The notes under the pieces are model-generated. The model had not been told where the DNA came from and did not search any database. It saw nothing but the letters and a program-made list of their open reading frames with translations. From the NCBI GenBank assembly GCA_964433875.1, contig CAYSSO010000015.1:1-41216 (forward strand): DNA of 41,216 nt, written 5' to 3'. A program made the translations under genes and the position numbers. Each line of letters begins with the position of its first letter. The first letter of the stretch is position 1. Of this stretch, positions 17,939 to 26,247 are shown in pieces. The DNA is from Athalassotoga sp964433875. Lineage in GTDB: Bacteria > Thermotogota > Thermotogae > Mesoaciditogales > Mesoaciditogaceae.

Positions 17939-19555
17939 TTAATATTCAGGAGGCATAGGAGGCATTTCTTTTTTCTCTTCCGGCTTTTCAACTATTGCAA
18001 CCTCAGTTGTAAGAAGCATCGAAGAGATCGAAGACGCATTCTGAAGAGCGCTTCTTGTAACCTTTGCCGGGTCTATTATACCTGCCTCGAACATATCAAC
18101 GTATTTCCCTTTAAGTGCATCGTATCCATAAGATTTACTTGGGTTGGAAAGTACTTGATTTATAACAACGGCACCATCGATGCCCGCATTCTGGCAAATT
18201 ATCTTTATAGGCTCGCTAAGTGCCTTTCTGACTATCATGGCACCGATCTTCTTTTCACCATCGAGTTTCTCTTCGAATTTCTTAAGTTCTTCAGAAACTC
18301 TTAAAAGTGTTACTCCACCACCGGCAACTATACCCTCTTCAACGGCAGATTTTGTAGCACTGAGTGCATCCTCGATTCTTTGTTTTTTCTCTTTGAGTTC
18401 TGTTTCTGTAGCGGCACCAACCTTTATAACGGCGACTCCTCCAGACAATTTTGCCATTCTTTCCTGCAATGTTTCTTTTTCGTATTCGCTCGTCGTGCTC
18501 TCAATCTGGGCCTTTATCTGGGCTATTCTGTCCTTTATATCCTTTTCTTTTCCGGCTCCATCAACGATAAGAGTATCATCTTTTCTTACCTTTATACTCT
18601 TTGCACGGCCAAGCATATCGAGAGTCACATTGTCGAAGTCAAGGCCTATTTCTTCGCTTATAACTGTACCGCCTGTCAGTATGGCAATATCTTGTAACAT
18701 TGCCTTTCTTCTGTCTCCGAAGCCAGGAGCCTTTACAGCCACAACGTTCAGCGTGCCCTTCAATTTGTTAAGTACAAGCGTTGTAAGGGCTTCACCCTCG
18801 ACATCTTCGGCTATTATAAGCAATGGCTTACCTGTCTGGGCAACTTTTTCAAGAATCGGTATTACCGGCTTTACAGCGCTTATTTTTTTGTCGGTTATCA
18901 AAATAAACGCATCTGAAAGATTAGCCTCCATCTTTTCAGCATCTGTCACGAAGTATGGAGAGATATAACCGCGATCGAATTGCATACCTTCCGTGAATTC
19001 AACGTGAGTTTCCATAGTCTTCGAATCTTCAACGGTTATAACTCCGTCCTGGCCGACCTTGTCCATTGCCTCGGCTATGAGTTCACCGATTTCTTCATTG
19101 TTGGCGCTTATCGCCGCGACATGGGCGATATCAGTTCTACCATTGAGTTTTTTGCTGAGTTTCTTTATCTCTTCAACTGCTTTCTCAGTCGCTTCCTGTA
19201 TTCCAATCCTCATTATCATCGGATTGGTACCTGCAGTTATGTTCTTTATACCCTCTTTTATCATCGCCTCGGCCAAAACAGTCGCCGTTGTGGTTCCATC
19301 ACCGGCAGCGTCATTGGTCTTGGTTGCAACTTCTTTTACAAGTTGAGCGCCGAGGTTTTCGAATTTATCCTCAAGATCTATTTCCTTGGCAATAGAAACT
19401 CCATCACTTGAAACTGTTGGAGATCCAAAACTTTTTTCAACAACAACATTTCTTCCCTTAGGACCAAGAGTTATCTTAACGGCACTTGCAAGTTTTTGGA
19501 CACCGGTAAGTATAGACTGCCTTGCGTCTTGATCGAATTTGAGTAACTTTGGCAT
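17939..19555 (-). CDS. groL: Chaperonin GroEL (Hsp60)
   Basis: The 538-residue ATP-driven folding chaperonin. Seen: the N-terminal KITLGPKGRNVVVEKSFG (in pieces TLGPKGRNVVVEK), the ATP site GDGTTTATVLAEA with its Asp, and FDRGYISPYFVTD in the apical region. The C-terminal tail ends in PPMPPEY rather than the Gly-Gly-Met repeats common in proteobacteria. ATG at 19555 with AAGGAGGT. Transcribed with groES 16 bp upstream, under a CIRCE-like operator, and ended by a strong terminator. Confidence 0.98.
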   Translation of the reverse strand: MPKLLKFDQDARQSILTGVQKLASAVKITLGPKGRNVVVEKSFGSPTVSSDGVSIAKEIDLEDKFENLGAQLVKEVATKTNDAAGDGTTTATVLAEAMIKEGIKNITAGTNPMIMRIGIQEATEKAVEEIKKLSKKLNGRTDIAHVAAISANNEEIGELIAEAMDKVGQDGVITVEDSKTMETHVEFTEGMQFDRGYISPYFVTDAEKMEANLSDAFILITDKKISAVKPVIPILEKVAQTGKPLLIIAEDVEGEALTTLVLNKLKGTLNVVAVKAPGFGDRRKAMLQDIAILTGGTVISEEIGLDFDNVTLDMLGRAKSIKVRKDDTLIVDGAGKEKDIKDRIAQIKAQIESTTSEYEKETLQERMAKLSGGVAVIKVGAATETELKEKKQRIEDALSATKSAVEEGIVAGGGVTLLRVSEELKKFEEKLDGEKKIGAMIVRKALSEPIKIICQNAGIDGAVVINQVLSNPSKSYGYDALKGKYVDMFEAGIIDPAKVTRSALQNASSISSMLLTTEVAIVEKPEEKKEMPPMPPEY

Positions 19556-19571
19556 TATTCAATTACCTCCT

Positions 19572-19850
19572 TCATTTTTCAATCTTTGCGAGAACGTCAT
19601 TCCAGTCGATAAGTATGTAGTCCTCGTCATCGATCTTGATTTCATTTCCAGAATACTTTGCGAAAATAACAACATCTCCCACCTTCACGCTGATATCATC
19701 GCCGGTTCCAATCTCGATGACTTCGGCTCTTTGTGGTTTTTCCTTCGCATTTTCAGGCAACACAATTCCTCCCGCGGATTTTGGCTCCTCCTTTATTGGC
19801 TTGATCAAGAGCCTTTCTCCGAGTGGTTTAACTCTCATCTTTGCACTCAT
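19572..19850 (-). CDS. groS: Co-chaperonin GroES
   Basis: The 92-residue lid of the GroEL chamber. Seen: VKPLGERLLIKP at the start, the mobile loop SAGGIVLPENAKEKPQRAEV (split: AGGIVLPENAKEK, PQRAEV), and IDDEDYILIDWNDVLAKIE at the end. The ATG at 19850 is preferred over one at 19871 because GGAGG lies ten bases before it. Confidence 0.97.
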   Translation of the reverse strand: MSAKMRVKPLGERLLIKPIKEEPKSAGGIVLPENAKEKPQRAEVIEIGTGDDISVKVGDVVIFAKYSGNEIKIDDEDYILIDWNDVLAKIEK

Positions 19851-19872
19851 TTCAAGAAGACCTCCTTCCAAA

Positions 19873-19899
19873 TTAGCACTCTTATACTCTCTCTGCTAA
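19873..19899. promoter_or_regulatory. Degenerate CIRCE operator of groES-groEL
   Basis: TTAGCACTC (19873-19881), nine bases, then CTCTGCTAA (19891-19899). The left arm matches the HrcA-binding CIRCE arm exactly; the right arm matches GAGTGCTAA at six of nine. Position just before groES fits HrcA heat-shock control. A weak promoter (TTGAAT, CATAAT) lies beyond it on the minus strand. Confidence 0.65.
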
Positions 19900-20034
19900 T
19901 TATGTTATCGCACTTGCACTTCTATTCAAAGACTCATTTAAGACGATTACAGTTAATTATACACATTTATAGGCGTTTATTCAAATATATTATAATTTAT
20001 CTTTTAAAATCTCTTTATATCACATCGTTATAAC

Positions 20035-20371
20035 TTTTCAACAATCAAAAAATTCAATGATGATAAGGTCTGAGATGAGTTTTCAACAATTTCAACAAAA
20101 GTTTTCAACAATCGAAAACCCAAATTGTTGAAAACTCAAAATTTTGCGGAAAAATATGGAAAAAATCACTGTTGAAAACTTTTGTGAGATTTGAATCGCA
20201 TTTTTTCCAATAACCACAAGTATTTAGAACGTTTTTAATGGTCAGAACCGATTTGGACTTTTCAACAATTTATCCCCAAAATACTTTTCAACAAGTTTTC
20301 AACAAAGTTTTCAACAATCAAAAAATTCAATAATGGTAAGGCTCGAAATGAGTTTTCAACAATTTCAACAA
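20035..20371. other. Array of about ten TTTTCAACAA sites in a non-coding region; candidate replication origin
   Basis: TTTTCAACAA occurs at 20035, 20080, 20102, 20259, 20285, 20296, 20308 and 20353 on the plus strand, and in reverse at 20125 and 20169 (one mismatch). Shorter TTTCAACAA copies at 20090 and 20363 directly follow the sites at 20080 and 20353. Three sites are 11-12 bp apart, one helical turn. A 64-bp unit (20035-20098) recurs at 20308-20371 with 58 of 64 identical. TTTTCAACA agrees with the DnaA box TTATCCACA at 7 of 9, and TTATCCCCA (near 20270) at 8 of 9. AT-rich stretches flank it (about 19965-20030 and 20390-20420). Coding strands diverge from it: groESL leftwards, the long operon rightwards. 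No dnaA or dnaN gene is present, so origin function is inference. Confidence 0.6.
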
Positions 20372-20435
20372 CGCATACTAATAAGAAAAGATCTTAAAAT
20401 ATATTATTATTATATAGAAAGGCAAGGTGATAAAA

Positions 20436-21068
20436 TTGATATACGCAATAGGAGATATACATGGATCTTTAAACTCGCTCGAAAGGCTCATAGAGAAAGT
20501 AAATCCTTCCATTCAAGACACAGTGATCTTTCTTGGAGATTACATAGACAGAGGACCTAATTCAAAAGGAGTTGTTGAATTCCTTCTAAGGTTCTCATCA
20601 ATACACAAAAATTCGATCTTTATAAAAGGAAACCACGAATGGATGATAACAAATTTCTACAAAACAAGAGATCCTAAAGATTGGGAGTTGTGGGAATACA
20701 ATGGAGCAAGAAAGACGATCGAAAGTTATGGAGATATAGATAAGATTCCGCAATCGCACATTGAATTCTTCAAGAACACGAAACTCTTCCATCTACATGG
20801 CAAATATCTTTTTGTCCATGCAGGAGTAAGGCCGTGTGTAAAACTCGAAGAACAAAAAGAGGAAGATCTTTTATGGATAAGAGACGAATTCATATATTCA
20901 GAAGATCCGCTCAAGGGATACACAATCGTATTTGGACATACTCCTATGCTAGAACCTCTCATAAAAAGTGATAAGATAGGTATTGACACGGGATGTATCT
21001 ATGGAGGATATTTAACCTGCGTAAGGATTGAAGACATGAAAATATTTCAAGTGAGGTGCACAAAGTGA
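20436..21068 (+). CDS. Metallophosphatase, PP2A/ApaH-like (serine/threonine phosphatase type)
   Basis: A roughly 210-residue phosphoesterase with all metal-binding signatures in order: GDIHG, GDYIDRGPNS, GNHEWM, HAGVRP and FGHT. Members dephosphorylate phosphoproteins (PrpE, lambda phosphatase) or cleave diadenosine tetraphosphate (ApaH); which applies is not visible. A GTG at 20427 is in frame, but the TTG at 20436 has AGGTGAT just before it, like other genes here, and gives the usual MIYAIGDIHG start. It opens the long operon directly after the repeat array, and its stop overlaps the coaD start by four bases. Confidence 0.88.
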   Translation: MIYAIGDIHGSLNSLERLIEKVNPSIQDTVIFLGDYIDRGPNSKGVVEFLLRFSSIHKNSIFIKGNHEWMITNFYKTRDPKDWELWEYNGARKTIESYGDIDKIPQSHIEFFKNTKLFHLHGKYLFVHAGVRPCVKLEEQKEEDLLWIRDEFIYSEDPLKGYTIVFGHTPMLEPLIKSDKIGIDTGCIYGGYLTCVRIEDMKIFQVRCTK

Positions 21069-21541
21069 AGGCTATCTATCCGGGATCTTTCGATCCGATA
21101 ACCTATGGACACATAGACATAATAAAAAGAGCATCAAAGGTTTTCAGCGATTTTACCGTAGTACTTATGAACAATTTGAGAAAAAAGCCGCTCTTTTCCA
21201 TCGAAGAAAGAATTTACATGATAAAAGAATCGTTAAAGGACATGAATGTGAATGTAGATATTCACGAAGGTTTGCTCGTCCAATACGTCGATCAAAATAA
21301 TGTGAAAATAGCGATAAGAGGACTGAGGGCAGTCGGGGATTTCGAATACGAATTCGAAATGGCACTTGCAAACAGGGAGATGTGTCCTTCTCTTGAGATG
21401 ATTTACTTCATGACCGATATAAAGTACCTCTTTCTTTCCTCTTCGATGGTGAAAGAAATAGCACAATTTGGAGGAGAATTAAAAGAATGGGTTCCACCAG
21501 TAGTCGAGAAAAAATTAAGGGAAAAATTTCAAAGGTCATAG
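21065..21541 (+). CDS. coaD: Phosphopantetheine adenylyltransferase
   Basis: Penultimate step of coenzyme A synthesis: transfers AMP from ATP to 4'-phosphopantetheine. The 158-residue protein starts MKAIYPGSFDPITYGH with the catalytic TxGH-type histidine, then RGLRAVGDFEYE and YLFLSSSMVKEIA (ATP site). The GTG at 21065 follows AGTGAGGTG and overlaps the phosphatase stop (GTGA). Confidence 0.96.
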   Translation: MKAIYPGSFDPITYGHIDIIKRASKVFSDFTVVLMNNLRKKPLFSIEERIYMIKESLKDMNVNVDIHEGLLVQYVDQNNVKIAIRGLRAVGDFEYEFEMALANREMCPSLEMIYFMTDIKYLFLSSSMVKEIAQFGGELKEWVPPVVEKKLREKFQRS

Positions 21542-22374
21542 TGCTTTGCGGAGGGACATCTCCTGAAAGGGAGGTCTCCATATCAAGTGGCAAAAACGTG
21601 CTAAAAGCACTCGAAAACCTTGGAATAAAATCTGAGATAATGGTATGGAATGGAGATTTTAAAGCACTCAACGCGATAGATTCGATGTGCCTTATAATGC
21701 TTCATGGATCTCCCGGAGAAGACGGAAGCGTACAGAGATTCTTTGAGGAGAGGAACATACCATACACAGGGTCCAGTTCGAAAAGTTGCGAAATAACAAT
21801 TGATAAGATCAAAACAAAGGAATACTTTCAAAAATTGAATCTCAAAACGCCGAAATGGTCCAAAGCCCCAATTTCATTTCCATGCGTTTTCAAACCGAGG
21901 TACGGAGGCTCAAGTATAGGAGTCGAGATCATCTTTTCGGAGTCGAAAATGAATACTGTCGAAGACGGATTCTACGAAGAATACATAGATGGAAGAGAGA
22001 TAACCGTGTCGATTCTCGATATAGACGGGAATCCAACCGTCTTGCCGATTTTGGAGATAATTCCGAGGGGAAGATTTTACGATTACGAGTCAAAATATTC
22101 TCCAGACGGATCTAAGTTGATAACACCGGCTCCGTTGAACTTTTGGGAAAAAAATGAAATCGAAAAAGAGGCATTAAGGGTTTATAAGGAGATTAAATGC
22201 AGGGGGTTTGCCAGAATAGATGGTATAATTTCAAATGGTGAGTTTTATTTTCTCGAAGTCAACGCAATACCCGGCATGACTCCAACAAGCGATCTTCCCG
22301 CTTCTGCCCGCGCCTTTGGACTTGAGATGGAAGATGTAGTGGCCGAATTGTTGGATTCAGCAATGAGGAGGTAA
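21487..22374 (+). CDS. ddl: D-alanine--D-alanine ligase
   Basis: Joins two D-alanines for peptidoglycan. ATP-grasp features: VLCGGTSPEREVS at the start, FKPRYGGSSIGVE (ATP-binding Lys and Gly-rich loop), YEEYIDGREITV, GFARIDGI and FLEVNAIPGMT (Mg-binding Glu/Asn). The ATG at 21487 lies 55 bp inside coaD but has GGAGGAG ten bases upstream and keeps the first beta strand complete. A GTG at 21541, overlapping coaD's stop, is the alternative. The 3' end carries the AGGAGG site for hslV. Confidence 0.94.
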   Translation: MGSTSSREKIKGKISKVIVLCGGTSPEREVSISSGKNVLKALENLGIKSEIMVWNGDFKALNAIDSMCLIMLHGSPGEDGSVQRFFEERNIPYTGSSSKSCEITIDKIKTKEYFQKLNLKTPKWSKAPISFPCVFKPRYGGSSIGVEIIFSESKMNTVEDGFYEEYIDGREITVSILDIDGNPTVLPILEIIPRGRFYDYESKYSPDGSKLITPAPLNFWEKNEIEKEALRVYKEIKCRGFARIDGIISNGEFYFLEVNAIPGMTPTSDLPASARAFGLEMEDVVAELLDSAMRR

Positions 22375-22379
22375 TTAAA

Positions 22380-22910
22380 TTGGAACTTCATGCGACGACC
22401 GTCATAGTTGTAAGAAAAGATGGAAAAACGGTAATGGCCGGTGATGGCCAGGTTACAACTGGCGATACGGTAATGAAGGCAACGGCCAAAAAAGTAAGAA
22501 GACTCGGAGATGGAAAGATAATAGCAGGCTTTGCAGGAGCCGTAGCCGATGCTTTTACACTTTTTGAGAGATTTGAAGTTAAACTTAGAGAATCTAACGG
22601 CGTACTTTCGAAGGCTGCCATAGAACTCGCAAAGGATTGGAGAATGGACAGAGCCTTGAGAAGGCTTGAGGCTCTTTTGATGGTTGCCGACGCGCAAAAT
22701 ATATTTCTCCTTTCCGGAAGCGGAGAGGTAATCCAGCCAGATGAGCCTATAATGGCAATAGGTTCTGGAGGAAATTACGCTCTTGCCGCTGCACGCGCGC
22801 TTTACAGAAATACAGATATGAGCGCACACGACATAGCCATCAAAGCGATGGAAATAGCGAGCGAGATATGTATTTACACAAACTCGAATATAACAATTGA
22901 AGAGTTGTAA
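22380..22910 (+). CDS. hslV: ATP-dependent protease HslUV, peptidase subunit HslV (ClpQ)
   Basis: A 176-residue proteasome-like threonine peptidase. The nucleophile is the first Thr in HATTV (residue 6), exposed after removal of five residues; GDGQVT and the GSGGNYALAAARAL helix are typical. It starts with TTG at 22380, seven bases after AGGAGGT. It is followed at once by hslU, its unfoldase. Confidence 0.97.
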   Translation: MELHATTVIVVRKDGKTVMAGDGQVTTGDTVMKATAKKVRRLGDGKIIAGFAGAVADAFTLFERFEVKLRESNGVLSKAAIELAKDWRMDRALRRLEALLMVADAQNIFLLSGSGEVIQPDEPIMAIGSGGNYALAAARALYRNTDMSAHDIAIKAMEIASEICIYTNSNITIEEL

Positions 22911-22921
22911 GGAGGAATTTA

Positions 22922-24301
22922 ATGAATATAGATGAGTTAACACCGAAAGAGATCGTTGAAGAACTTGATAAATACATAATAGGCCAAAAAGAGGCAAAAA
23001 GGGCTGTGTCGATTGCCTTGAGAAATAGAATTAGAAGGATGAAACTTTCCGAAGAAATGCAAAGAGATGTCCTTCCGAAGAATATCCTTATGGCTGGACC
23101 GACAGGTGTTGGGAAGACCGAAATAGCAAGGAGACTTGCCCAACTTTCTGGAGCGCCCTTTATAAAGGTTGAAGTTACAAGGTACACAGAGGTAGGTTAC
23201 GTCGGTAAATCCGTTGACTCGATAATAAGAGATCTCGTTGAGGAAAGCATAAACAAGGTCAAATCAGAGATGGCCGTAACCGTTGAAGAGGGAGCCAAGC
23301 AGGCCGTAGAGGAAAGAATCTTAGACGCATTAGTTCCAGAAAGTGTAAAAAGGCCTGCGATGAGCGGAATAATGTCTTTTTTCCAAAGCGCGCAGCCTCA
23401 GGTATCTCCAGAAGTTCACAGGGCCGCCCTTTCGAAGCGCGAAGAGATGAGACAAAAGTTGAGAAACGGAGAGATCGAGGATTTAGAGATAGAAATAGAG
23501 GTTGAAGATACAACGCCAATTATGCCGATGATAGGAGGCATGAGCCCGGAGGATCTCGGAATAGATCTTCAGGATATGTTTGGAGGAATGATACCAAAGA
23601 AGATGAAAAAGAAACGTGTTAAAATAAAGGACGCAAGAAGAATTTTACTTCCGATTGAATCCGAAAAGTTGATAGACAAGGATCGCATGATTCAGGAAGC
23701 GCTCGAAAGAGCGCAATACAAGGGCATTGTATTTCTCGATGAATTCGACAAGATAGTTGGTTCTAACTCGAGATCGGGACCGGATGTATCAAGAGAGGGT
23801 GTTCAAAGAGACCTTCTTCCCATAGTTGAAGGAACAACGATTTCCACCAAATATGGTCCGGTCAAGACCGATTATATACTTTTTATAGCGGCTGGGGCAT
23901 TTCACATGTCAAAACCTTCCGATCTTATCCCTGAAATTCAGGGGAGGTTCCCTATTAGGGTAGAACTTGAGGCGCTTACACAGAATGACTTCGAAAGGAT
24001 ACTTGTTGAGCCAAAAAATTCTTTAATTCATCAATATAAAGCGCTTTTAGAGACGGAGAATGTCGAGGTTATTTTCACGCCGGACGGGATATCTGAGATA
24101 GCGAGAATAGCCTATGAAGTCAACACGAGGCAGGAAAATATCGGAGCCAGAAGACTTTACACCGTTATGGAAAAGGTTATGGAGGATATCTCATTTAACG
24201 CGCCAAAAGTTGAGAGCCCTGTTAAGATCGATAAAGAATACGTAATAAGCAAGGTCGGTCATATTGCCACAGATGAAGATTTAAGTTCTTACATATTGTG
24301 A
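22922..24301 (+). CDS. hslU: ATP-dependent protease HslUV, ATPase subunit HslU (ClpY)
   Basis: A 459-residue AAA+ unfoldase that feeds proteins to HslV. Seen: ELDKYIIGQKEAKRAVS, Walker A GPTGVGKTE, the pore loop GYVGKSV, an I domain rich in Glu/Met between about 110 and 250, Walker B VFLDEFDKI, and sensor 2 with IGARRL. The C terminus ends DLSSYIL, the kind of tail that docks into HslV. ATG at 22922 after AAGGAGG. Confidence 0.97.
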   Translation: MNIDELTPKEIVEELDKYIIGQKEAKRAVSIALRNRIRRMKLSEEMQRDVLPKNILMAGPTGVGKTEIARRLAQLSGAPFIKVEVTRYTEVGYVGKSVDSIIRDLVEESINKVKSEMAVTVEEGAKQAVEERILDALVPESVKRPAMSGIMSFFQSAQPQVSPEVHRAALSKREEMRQKLRNGEIEDLEIEIEVEDTTPIMPMIGGMSPEDLGIDLQDMFGGMIPKKMKKKRVKIKDARRILLPIESEKLIDKDRMIQEALERAQYKGIVFLDEFDKIVGSNSRSGPDVSREGVQRDLLPIVEGTTISTKYGPVKTDYILFIAAGAFHMSKPSDLIPEIQGRFPIRVELEALTQNDFERILVEPKNSLIHQYKALLETENVEVIFTPDGISEIARIAYEVNTRQENIGARRLYTVMEKVMEDISFNAPKVESPVKIDKEYVISKVGHIATDEDLSSYIL

Positions 24302-24316
24302 AAAGGAGAGAATTTT

Positions 24317-25633
24317 ATGTTAGAAGTTGTGGAAGAAAATAAAAACGTTAAAGTTTTTAAGGTTTCTATGTCACATGATGTCATAGAGGAAGCAAGGGAT
24401 GAGGTCTACGAAGAGATTTCAAAGGATATAAAGATCAAAGGTTTTAGACCCGGCATGGCACCAAGAAATCTAATAAATTCCATAATTGGGATGGACAGGA
24501 TAAATGAAATGATAAAAGAAAAGGTTGCCGATGAAGCCTACGACGTGATCATAGAAGAATATCTCGAAACCCCTCAGGGTGAAGATGTGATACTTCCTCC
24601 GCGTTTGAAATCCGTTGAACTTGGAGGCAATGCGGAGGTAACATTTGAAATCCACTCATTTCCAAAAGTCGAGATCGAATCCATGGATAATGTCGAGATC
24701 GAAATTCCAAAATTACACGATGATAGAGAAAACATGGTCAGTGATTCTATCGAAGAATTAAGACAGGAAAAATCAATTCTTATTCCCAAAGATGGAAATA
24801 TAGAGATAGGAGATCAGGTCGAGATAGAATATCAGGACCTAACCGGCAAAGATCCAGAAAAAAAGGAACTTGAACTTAGAGTTGCAAAATCGGAGGAGGG
24901 AAATATCTTTTCGCACCTTATCGGTAAAAAGGCCGGAGATGAATTTGATTTTTCAACTGTCGCCGAAAATAGCGGCAACACTACGCATTTGCATGTCAAA
25001 ATCTTAAAGGTCTATTCTGTCAAATTGCCAGATCTTGACGACAACTTTGCAAAGATGGTCGATGATAAATACGAAACATTTGAGGATCTCAGAAACAGTT
25101 TAAAATCTCGTGTAGATAAAGTCATAGATGATTTTAACGAATCTTTAAAAGTGGATGGAGTACTGAATGAACTGGTCAAAAAGACTAAGTTAGATGTTCT
25201 CGATTCAACTATAGATTACTTTGTAGATTACGTCATAGGTAAAAAGAAAGAGGATAAAACCTACGATAAAGATTTGAAAGAGAAATTCAATGGAGATGAA
25301 AAGGCTTTCAAGGATTCGATAAGGAATGATGTAATAAATTATATGAAATTGGAGGGGGCCATAAAACTCATTGCAAAAGAAAAGTCTCTCGATGTCTCCG
25401 ACGAAGAGATCTTTGAGGAAGCGAGAGAAATTTACGAGAAGTCAAAGATAAGCGATGAAAGGCTAAAGGTTATGTTAAAGAAGGATTCAGATCTTTACCA
25501 GTCGATAAAGCGAGAACTTATGTCTCACAAAGTTGCAAAAGAACTGCTCAAAAGCGCCATTGTCAAAGAAATAGATGTTGACGAAAACTCTGAAGATGAA
25601 TTGAAAGAAGATGAAAGTGAGGGATCAAATTGA
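24317..25633 (+). CDS. tig: Trigger factor, ribosome-associated folding chaperone
   Basis: A 438-residue protein with the three trigger-factor regions: an N-terminal ribosome-binding domain with the signature loop KGFRPGMAPRNLI (usually GFRxGKxP), a short FKBP-like PPIase domain (about residues 150-240) containing GDQVEIEYQ and IGKKAGDEFDF, and a long helical C-terminal arm. The tail is very acidic. Its stop overlaps the clpP start (TTGA), repeating the widespread tig-clpP-clpX order. Confidence 0.94.
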   Translation: MLEVVEENKNVKVFKVSMSHDVIEEARDEVYEEISKDIKIKGFRPGMAPRNLINSIIGMDRINEMIKEKVADEAYDVIIEEYLETPQGEDVILPPRLKSVELGGNAEVTFEIHSFPKVEIESMDNVEIEIPKLHDDRENMVSDSIEELRQEKSILIPKDGNIEIGDQVEIEYQDLTGKDPEKKELELRVAKSEEGNIFSHLIGKKAGDEFDFSTVAENSGNTTHLHVKILKVYSVKLPDLDDNFAKMVDDKYETFEDLRNSLKSRVDKVIDDFNESLKVDGVLNELVKKTKLDVLDSTIDYFVDYVIGKKKEDKTYDKDLKEKFNGDEKAFKDSIRNDVINYMKLEGAIKLIAKEKSLDVSDEEIFEEAREIYEKSKISDERLKVMLKKDSDLYQSIKRELMSHKVAKELLKSAIVKEIDVDENSEDELKEDESEGSN

Positions 25634-26247
25634 AAATAGGCGATCAAACTATTCCAATAGTCATAGAAACAACCGGAAGAACAGAACGCGCGTACGATAT
25701 ATACTCGAGACTTTTAAAAGATAGAATAGTTTTTCTCGAAGGTGCTATCGATGACATGACATCGAGTCTTGTGGTTGCCCAGTTACTCTTTCTTGAGGCC
25801 GAGAATCCTGACAAAGACATATACATGTACATAAATTCTCCCGGCGGATCCGTTACGGCTGGCCTTGCGATTTATGATACAATGCAATTTTTAAAGTGTG
25901 ATGTTGTAACGACGGCGATAGGATCTGCCGCCTCTATGGCCGCAGTCCTTCTTGCCGCTGGAACGAAGGGAAAAAGGTATGCCCTTCCACACGCGACAGT
26001 TATGATCCACCAGCCACTCGGAGGGGCTGAAGGTCAGGCAAAAGACATAGAGATACGTGCAAAGGAAATAATGAGAATAAGAGACGAGTTAAACAATATC
26101 CTTTCAAAACACACCGGCCAGCCACTTGAAAAGATAGAAAAGGATACGGACAGAGATTTCTTTATGAATGCAAAGGAAGCGCTCGAATACGGTTTGGTGG
26201 ACAAAATAATAGCGTCTAAAAGAGAAGTAGAAGGAGATTCAAAGTGA
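25630..26247 (+). CDS. clpP: ATP-dependent Clp protease proteolytic subunit ClpP
   Basis: A 205-residue serine protease with the catalytic triad visible: Ser102 in GSAASMAAVLL, His127 in HATVMIHQP and Asp176 in DTDRDFFM. YINSPGGSVTAGLAIYD is the oxyanion-side loop. Start TTG at 25630 overlaps the tig stop; its stop overlaps the clpX start (GTGA). Confidence 0.98.
   Translation: MKIGDQTIPIVIETTGRTERAYDIYSRLLKDRIVFLEGAIDDMTSSLVVAQLLFLEAENPDKDIYMYINSPGGSVTAGLAIYDTMQFLKCDVVTTAIGSAASMAAVLLAAGTKGKRYALPHATVMIHQPLGGAEGQAKDIEIRAKEIMRIRDELNNILSKHTGQPLEKIEKDTDRDFFMNAKEALEYGLVDKIIASKREVEGDSK

Noticed and set aside
18180..18968. Open frame of 262 codons on the plus strand opposite groEL
   Set aside because: It is the mirror of a well-supported groEL frame, has biased Ser/Phe-rich composition, and lacks a ribosome site.
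20035..20371. CRISPR array made of TTTTCAACAA repeats
   Set aside because: The repeat is only 10 bases, spacing runs from 11 to 90, and both orientations occur. No cas genes are present.
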